Shown piece after piece: positions 58,391 through 64,000 of a stretch of DNA of 64,000 nucleotides. Positions within the stretch are counted from its first letter, which is position 1, and each line of letters begins with the position of its first letter. The notes under the pieces were generated by a model. The model saw only the letters and a program-made list of their open reading frames with translations, had not been told where the DNA came from and did no database searches. This stretch comes from Ulota crispa (Eukaryota > Streptophyta > Bryopsida > Orthotrichales > Orthotrichaceae): NCBI GenBank assembly GCA_963920765.1, contig OY987244.1:8372501-8436500 (forward strand), in the 5' to 3' direction. Position numbers and translations under genes: made by a program.

Positions 58391-58638
58391 AACATTCAGT
58401 AGCTTGAAGAGAGGCTGCCTTTCCCTCTCTTTAGGTATCATCCCCGAGCTTCATACTGACATTTTTTTTTTCTAACATGGCTAGTTTCCACATTGACGTA
58501 TATGCACTAAACTGAGCCTCTCTTTCACAAACTCTCTGACATATTCAGCCAAGTGCCCTTTTAGCTACGGATGGGTGTGGAATATTCCACACTCTTCCGT
58601 TGGAGGGAGGGCAGACCTGCTGAGTGTTACTGAATGTT
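58391..58638 (+). mobile_element. Short inverted-repeat element, family K copy 2
   Basis: A 248-bp relative of 11084-11380 in the same orientation, from AACATTCAGTAGC to GTTACTGAATGTT. TA overlaps both borders (TAACATTC and GAATGTTA), consistent with a TA target. It lacks the AAAAT-rich run of copy 1. Confidence 0.75.
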
Positions 58639-59754
58639 ATGAGGGTGGGAAATCTTAGCTTTTCTTGCAAAGGTGACAAGGGTAATATGTTCCCCATTTT
58701 GACATAGTTCAGTAGTATCCTCCTCCTGGGTTCATGATCAAACCAGGGTCATTAAATCTAAATGTGAATTCAAAATTCTCAAATTTGGTCTCTCTAATAG
58801 GTAAAAGATTTAAAATTTCCATTGTTTGGCAAGTGAAAAATTAGAGCTTTTCCACCATGGTCCCACGTTGATGTATGTATAGCATATTGAGCCACTAAAA
58901 CTCACCCACAATGGTCTTGCTTTTGTGGAACCAAGGCAAGAAATAGCTTAGCTATTTCACAAACAAACAATGTTAAAGGTAAAAATCTCCTTCTATTTCA
59001 AAATTGGTCATTTTTATTCCCTTTCGGGTTCCTAGAGTAATGGGGGTTATGAATCCAAATGTGAATCCAAAGTTTCTAAGTCAAATCTCTCGATGGTAAA
59101 TTTCTAAACTCTCACTTTTCTTGACATATGAAAAGCCAAACCTGAATCCCACAAAATCTACTACAACAATTTTTTCCTAAAGGCCCTAGCCCATTTTCCT
59201 CAAAAACACTCAAACTATCATTTCTAGTCATTTGATTCCAAAAACAAATTTTATTTCTTTAGTATAAATCTCATTGTAAAATCTTGCATCAAATTTGTAA
59301 GACTTAGTTGCCAAGAGATATGATTATTTGAAGCTAGGTTAAAAATCATTTTTGACCTATGCTTCACATTTTTTGGTCCCTTTGATCGCATGTTGTGGAC
59401 AATTTTTGCAACATGGATGTTATACATAGTTGTCTAACATGCTCAAAATCATGTTAGGCATATATCCAGAAATTTTCAAGACCAACAAAGACTTGGAACA
59501 CACCCTACATGACCTTACATTACAAACATGTGCTTAAGATTCACAATAAACTAAAGTTTTTTGCAAATCAATGTTCCAAGGGCCAATTTTGGAATAGAGA
59601 AATCCAAATTAGGCATTACAAAAAAAAAATAGAAAAAAAAAAAAATTCTAATAATTATTGCATTTCAAAAGCTATTGTACTTTTCTATTACAACAATGTA
59701 TTCATCTAGTAAATTGTTGTTTTAAATAAAGTTCATTGAAAGGTCACGCCTTCA
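58639..59754. other. No recognisable gene
   Basis: AT-rich sequence; a 66-codon frame at 59509-59709 is A-rich and unrecognised. No paired ends found. Confidence 0.45.
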
Positions 59755-60482
59755 ATAACCCCTAAAGGACCACTTGTAACTACGGGGGACAAATGGGATT
59801 TTGGGCATGTACTATTGGCTAAACTACTTTGTGTAATTTTTTGAAACTTTTATGGAAGATGGGGAATTCAAAGATCTGTGTGGGCATCTACTTTTTACTT
59901 CATTCCGACATTTATTGAAGAAGTTAAAAATGAATTTATGAGAATTTTTGTTCGGCATGCAACCTAGAAACTTCTTTAAAAATTGCATTTTTTAAAATAA
60001 AAATTTGAGGTTAGTTCTTTAGACTTACGTATATATGGGAAGCTTTGAATCATTCAATTCTAATTGATGAGATGAAAGTTATGAGAATTTTTAGTTTGCG
60101 GGTAGGTGTGGAAAATCTCAAAACTATACCTACATGCAAACTAAAAATTCTCATAACTTCCATCTCATCAATTAGAATTGAACGATACAAAGCATCCCAC
60201 ATATACGTAAGTTTAAAGAACTAACCTCAAATTTTTATTTTTAAAAAAATGTGATTTTTAAAGAAGTTTCTAGGCTGCTTGCCGAACAAAAAATCTCATA
60301 AATTCATTTTTAACTTCTTCAATAAATGTTGGAATGAGGTAAAAAATAGATGCCCACACAGATCTTTAAATTCCCCATCTTTCATAAAGGTTTCAAAAAA
60401 TTACACAAAGTAATTTAGTCATAAGTACATGCCCAAAATCCCATTTGTCCATAATAGGGACAAGAGGTCCTTCATAGGTTAA
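59755..60482. mobile_element. Large TTAA fold-back element
   Basis: A 728-bp palindrome with arms of about 350 bp and a loop of about 20 bases (60108-60127). Each arm corresponds to the family B right-hand half (ACATGCCCAAAATCCCATTT, then TTCTTCAATAAATGTTGGAATGA-type text near the middle). The left border is ATAA (decayed TTAA), the right TTAA. It keeps a single TTAA at 59992-59995, where the nested family B copy holds a hairpin. A transcript would fold into a long double-stranded RNA. Confidence 0.9.
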
Positions 60483-60713
60483 ATGCCCTTGGAGAAAGTC
60501 AGTGAAAAACAATATATCTGACCTGCCCCTCAAACCAAAAAAACCCATAAAATACCAAAAAACAGTAAATTCAATTTCCGTAAAATGATACCCTCATGTA
60601 ACCCTTGGAAATTTCTATTTCAAATTAGTAAATAAATGAAAGTAACCAAAAATTCCTATAAAACAAGCTTGTTCAAAATACATTTTATCCCTGTAGGGAC
60701 AATGAGGGGTTAA
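60479..60713. mobile_element. Short TTAA-bounded segment
   Basis: A 235-bp block between the fold-back and the family H element, with TTAA shared at both sides. Its right tip CAATGAGGGGTTAA is typical; the left tip TTAAATGCCCTTGG is not. It could be an element in its own right or simply spacer with a terminal remnant. Confidence 0.45.
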
Positions 60714-61660
60714 CAGGTAAAGCCCAAAGGGTGTTGCAGACGAAAAAAAGATCAAAATTGCCACTTTTTCATGATTTTTTCAAAAATCTAAATAAAAACT
60801 CATTTTTTTGAGTTATAAATGTACCAAAGTGTAATATATGAGTAAGCCAATGTGTGAAAAAAAATCATGCTCATTTGACCACATAGATTGGAAGATTATA
60901 AGTGAAGAAAATCACTTTTTTTCATTCTTGCAAAACAAGGTCAGTAAACTTCAAGCCCTCCTAAAGTGATTTCTTTCTCTACACAAAATTGACATTTTTG
61001 ACCATTCACAAGTATATGATGTTAGGTTCATTCACAAAAAATTCTAGAACCAAATACAAAATCCAAATTATTCTAAATCACTCTCCAATGTAAGGAGGTT
61101 AAGTGAATTGGCAATACACTAGTCATTTTTTCATGATTTCTTGTACAACAAGGAAGTCTTTTATTTGAAATCCGAACGGTGAAAAGTTAGAAGCAAACAT
61201 TTGGAATATGTAGAAAAGTTTCAAGGACTTTGAGTTTAAGGATTGCAAGATAATATGACCTAAATTTAGAAGTAACCATTTTTTCTTGAAATTGCCCAAA
61301 CATAGTTTACAAAGTTCAACTCCTCTTAGAATGTGATCTAAGAGCTCAATTTTGTTTTTTGTATTTAACAATTGTATACCATATTTTATTAGTAACATAC
61401 ATGCCAAGTTTTAGAGGTGATGAGAGTATTAGCATAAGATTCTCCAAAGATGCCCAAGTTGCCCAAGGTGCCCAAATCCTTTTTTGTAGCATAACTTTTT
61501 ACTCTAGCATTGAATTGGGGGTTTTATTTTTCACACAAAGGTGTTCATTGTGTGCACCTTGTCACCAAATTTCAGAAACATCTGCCAAAATTTGACTTCA
61601 TAGGAACCTACCCAAACATTCAACTGACTATTGAACGAACTTTTGTGGTTTAGGGGTTAA
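60710..61660 (+). mobile_element. TTAA element, family H copy 2 (uninterrupted)
   Basis: A 951-bp element from TTAACAGGTAAAGCCC to GGTTTAGGGGTTAA, similar to 56299-58178 on both sides of that copy's insert. Minus- and plus-strand frames of 94 and 78 codons in it are not conserved in copy 1, so I treat it as non-coding. Confidence 0.85.
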
Positions 61661-61833
61661 TTAGATTGATATGGGTTTTAGTATTCTCCTCCAAAAAAAT
61701 GGATAGAATTATACATGATATGCTAGGTAATTTGAAACATCTACAAATATTTAGTCAATTTCATTCAGATTTTGGCACACACAGTGTTGGTTTGAGATGA
61801 AATTGGCGATTCCTAAGGGAGCCTGTGCCAATA

Positions 61834-62155
61834 AGGTATGTACACCCACAAGCGTCAGTGTCCCCATAACCGTCACCTTTGAAATCTTGAAAAATCTGTG
61901 GAAATGAATAGATGTAATGACAAGAATGTACAACATGTGAACATGAAATCTTGAAAGTGGTTATGGGTGCAATGGCAGTTTGCTCTTTAAAAATTCACAA
62001 CTTATTCTCACAGTAGCCAAATAATACATTCAAAATTTGAAAATGCAAACTCCTTTTTTGTTCTTTTCCTAATAGGATCATATAATTTGCTAGCTACTTA
62101 TTGATACTCATCTTGTTCAAAACCCTCAGTTTGACGCTTATGGGTGTACATACCT
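61834..62155 (-). mobile_element. AGGTA-ended TA-flanked element, family P copy 2
   Basis: A 322-bp block from AGGTATGTACACCCACAAGC to GCTTATGGGTGTACATACCT, a strong 20-base inverted pair. The left flank is TA and the right TG. It is the reverse-oriented relative of 18941-19257. Non-coding. Confidence 0.8.
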
Positions 62156-62156
62156 T

Positions 62157-62495
62157 GGGAGATAAGATTCTAGCGAAATTCGCCCACAAATGAACCGCTG
62201 GGTGCATGTCCCTCGCTCAATGGAAGTCTACATAATTCTAGATTCCCCGGAAAGCGTGCCTACAATGTGGCTGTGATGATGTCCCTTATGAATCGGACGC
62301 GTCGCTGCCATTTATCCAGCTTCTATCCAAACTCTAAACCAACGAAGGCTGCATGCATGGCGTGACAGTGCTCCGGCTACTGCTCCAACGGTCCAACCCA
62401 TCTCAAAATACGGGGAAGTTCCATTTACAAACAGGATAAAAATTCATAAAATGTTTATAAATAAAGGCACAGTTCCCAAAAAGCAATCTTTGTTA
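62157..62495. other. No recognisable gene
   Basis: Slightly more GC-rich than its surroundings; no supported feature. Confidence 0.4.
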
Positions 62496-63444
62496 GAGCA
62501 TTTCCAGCGGTCGAGGCAAATTCAAAAGTTTTCATTTATATTGGAAGGGCCTCAAGTAACATTTTTTTTTGTATTTTTGATGGTACACGACACGCACCCC
62601 ACCATGCAAGCAAGTAAGGAAATTTTGGATAGATTTGGATAGTTTCATCAATGTATGCATGTTCATCCACAAAATCTAATGATATCAATGTTTCATTGAA
62701 AATTTGACAAACACGGTACAATCTTGGGGAGGGGTTTGGTGAACTCATCCATCTTTACAGTGAATTTATCTAGTGTTATGGTCGCTAGGGGGGGATTTGA
62801 GGTAAGATTTAGGTAAAAATTTGCTGGCCTTAAGGCTCAAGCTTCTGGATCTCCTATCTCCACCCATGTTCTTCAAAAAGGTGGCCTTGCAACTCAACAT
62901 TCCCCATAAATAATCAAGCGACCACTTGTCAAGGAAAGTAGAGGATAAAGTTTACTACATTTAGGATGAATGGTGCTGAATAGTATCTTCAAGGGCCCTT
63001 GCTAGGTATGGATTAGAAACGGTAGGATACAGTGTCTTGAAAAAGCCCCTTGTGGAGAAAAAACCGGTTTGTCCGGAGACGTTGTGCACTATAATAAATG
63101 GAAAATACATGAAAAAACTCCTAAATAGGAGAAAACCCAAAGACCCCAATGAAGAATGAAAACTGGATGCCTCAACTCTAAAGGAGAACTTTAATGTGAA
63201 GTTCTAAGGAGGTACAAAGTATAGTGGTGGCTCATATTGCCAACTAATGCTACTAAGTGCAGAAGAGAGGCGGATCTGCAACCCACTTGGCCCGGAATGC
63301 ATATTCAAGGGGTATGTGGATATCATCTTCTCTGAGATAGTGGTGAATGGCACAATAAGATGCAGTGTCTTAGAGAGAGTTTTGAGAGGGCCAGAATACT
63401 TTTCATCCACTTTGAGCGTGTTTGAGTCATCAATGGGGATGCTC
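62496..63444. mobile_element. Possible Harbinger-ended element (TTA target)
   Basis: About 949 bp from GAGCATTTCCAGCGGTCGAG to ATCAATGGGGATGCTC with TTA on both sides (62493-62495 and 63445-63447). The tips are diverged from the cleaner copy at 21062. Frames of 60-90 codons on both strands inside show no transposase motif. Confidence 0.55.
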
Positions 63445-63828
63445 TTAGATGGACAAAGGCACTCAGCTATTTGCATCAGCTATTTGCATCTATGGACATG
63501 AATACCATGTGCAAAATTTGGATGAAAACTTCTTTTTTTTTTGTCAAAAGGAGTCCAAACCCATTTCAGAAAATCAGAAATATCATTTCGCCATTGTGGA
63601 ATGATCGAGAAATTTTCTCCACTAAAGAAAGGAAGAGTTTGCTGCCAAATATAATCTCAAAAAAGGTTTGTCTAGCTTCTGAACTAAACACTGCACAAAA
63701 AAAAAAAAATTCAACCAAAATCACAATACTGTCCTATTGTTTGGCTTGGTAGGCGGACCAAAAATAGATTGACTTTCACTAGCCGGTTAGAAAATGTAGT
63801 GGACAATCAATAATGCTGTAGAAAGTGC
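63445..63828. other. No recognisable gene
   Basis: A 93-codon frame at 63471-63752 is unrecognised and A/T-rich; nothing else identified. Confidence 0.4.
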
Positions 63829-64000
63829 TTAACCCCCAAATGCCCAAGGGTGTTTTTCTTGTTCTGGGAAGGCAGTTTTGAAGTTTTTGATTACGAAGGT
63901 AGGAGGTTCTAAAAGTGTGCAGGTTTTAAATTAATGTGTATCTTCAAATGTAGTTTATTTATACATAATGTATATCATAGCCCTCCAATAATGTGCATGT
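63829..64000 (+). mobile_element. Start of a TTAA element, cut by the window end
   Basis: The left tip TTAACCCCCAAATGCCCAAG followed by GGTGTTTTTCTTG resembles the left ends of family H (AAGGCCCAAGGGGTGTTTT). An AGGTAGGAGGTTCTAAAAG motif at about 63898, like the tip at 24698, lies inside it and may be a nested element. The right end is outside the window. Confidence 0.5.

Overview
This looks like eukaryotic nuclear DNA, most probably from a land plant or a close streptophyte relative. It is AT-rich and I find no intact host gene, rRNA or canonical tRNA. The strongest lineage clues are the transposons: a plant-type L1 LINE with a CCHC knuckle in ORF1, an endonuclease/RT ORF2 and a C-terminal zf-RVT motif; CACTA-ended hairpin MITEs; a Stowaway-like MITE with CTCCC ends; and GAGCATCTCC-ended elements flanked by TTA or TAA. 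I cannot name the species. Almost all open frames are short and resemble nothing I know; outside the LINE I call no coding genes.

Layout. 1-3.5 kb: unrecognised sequence plus two TTAA-bounded elements. 3.5-10.7 kb: one decayed LINE, split by a 175-bp CACTA hairpin. 10.7-27 kb: scattered MITE-like elements in AT-rich sequence. 27.8-30.5 kb: a four-level nest of TTAA elements. 30.5-36 kb: sparse. 36-43 kb: dense TTAA elements, including another nest and two tandem pairs. 43-54 kb: a Stowaway MITE, a possible LTR-retrotransposon leader, two long-period tandem arrays and Harbinger-type ends. 54-62 kb: a 4-kb TA-flanked element holding nested TTAA elements, then three TTAA elements head to tail. 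62-64 kb: one Harbinger-type element and the start of another TTAA element.

The main result is a large set of non-autonomous elements (about two dozen, roughly 18 kb, over a quarter of the window by my coordinates). Their ends read TTAA-CCCCTAAAGG...CCTTTAGGGG-TTAA. Three groups recur as multi-copy families of about 930-950 bp; others are 150-650 bp. In four cases a related copy elsewhere in the window keeps the unoccupied site, and each such site holds a single TTAA. That is the behaviour of the piggyBac superfamily (TTAA target duplication, termini beginning CCC), which to my knowledge is rare or unreported in flowering plants. No piggyBac transposase is present here, so any source of mobility lies elsewhere. 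Two members are near-perfect fold-backs built from one element end.

A second set (AGGTA ends, TA target) includes two copies in which the same internal TTAA was hit by two different TTAA families. All comparisons were made by eye; element ends should be right to within a few bases, but family relationships and percentages need alignment.
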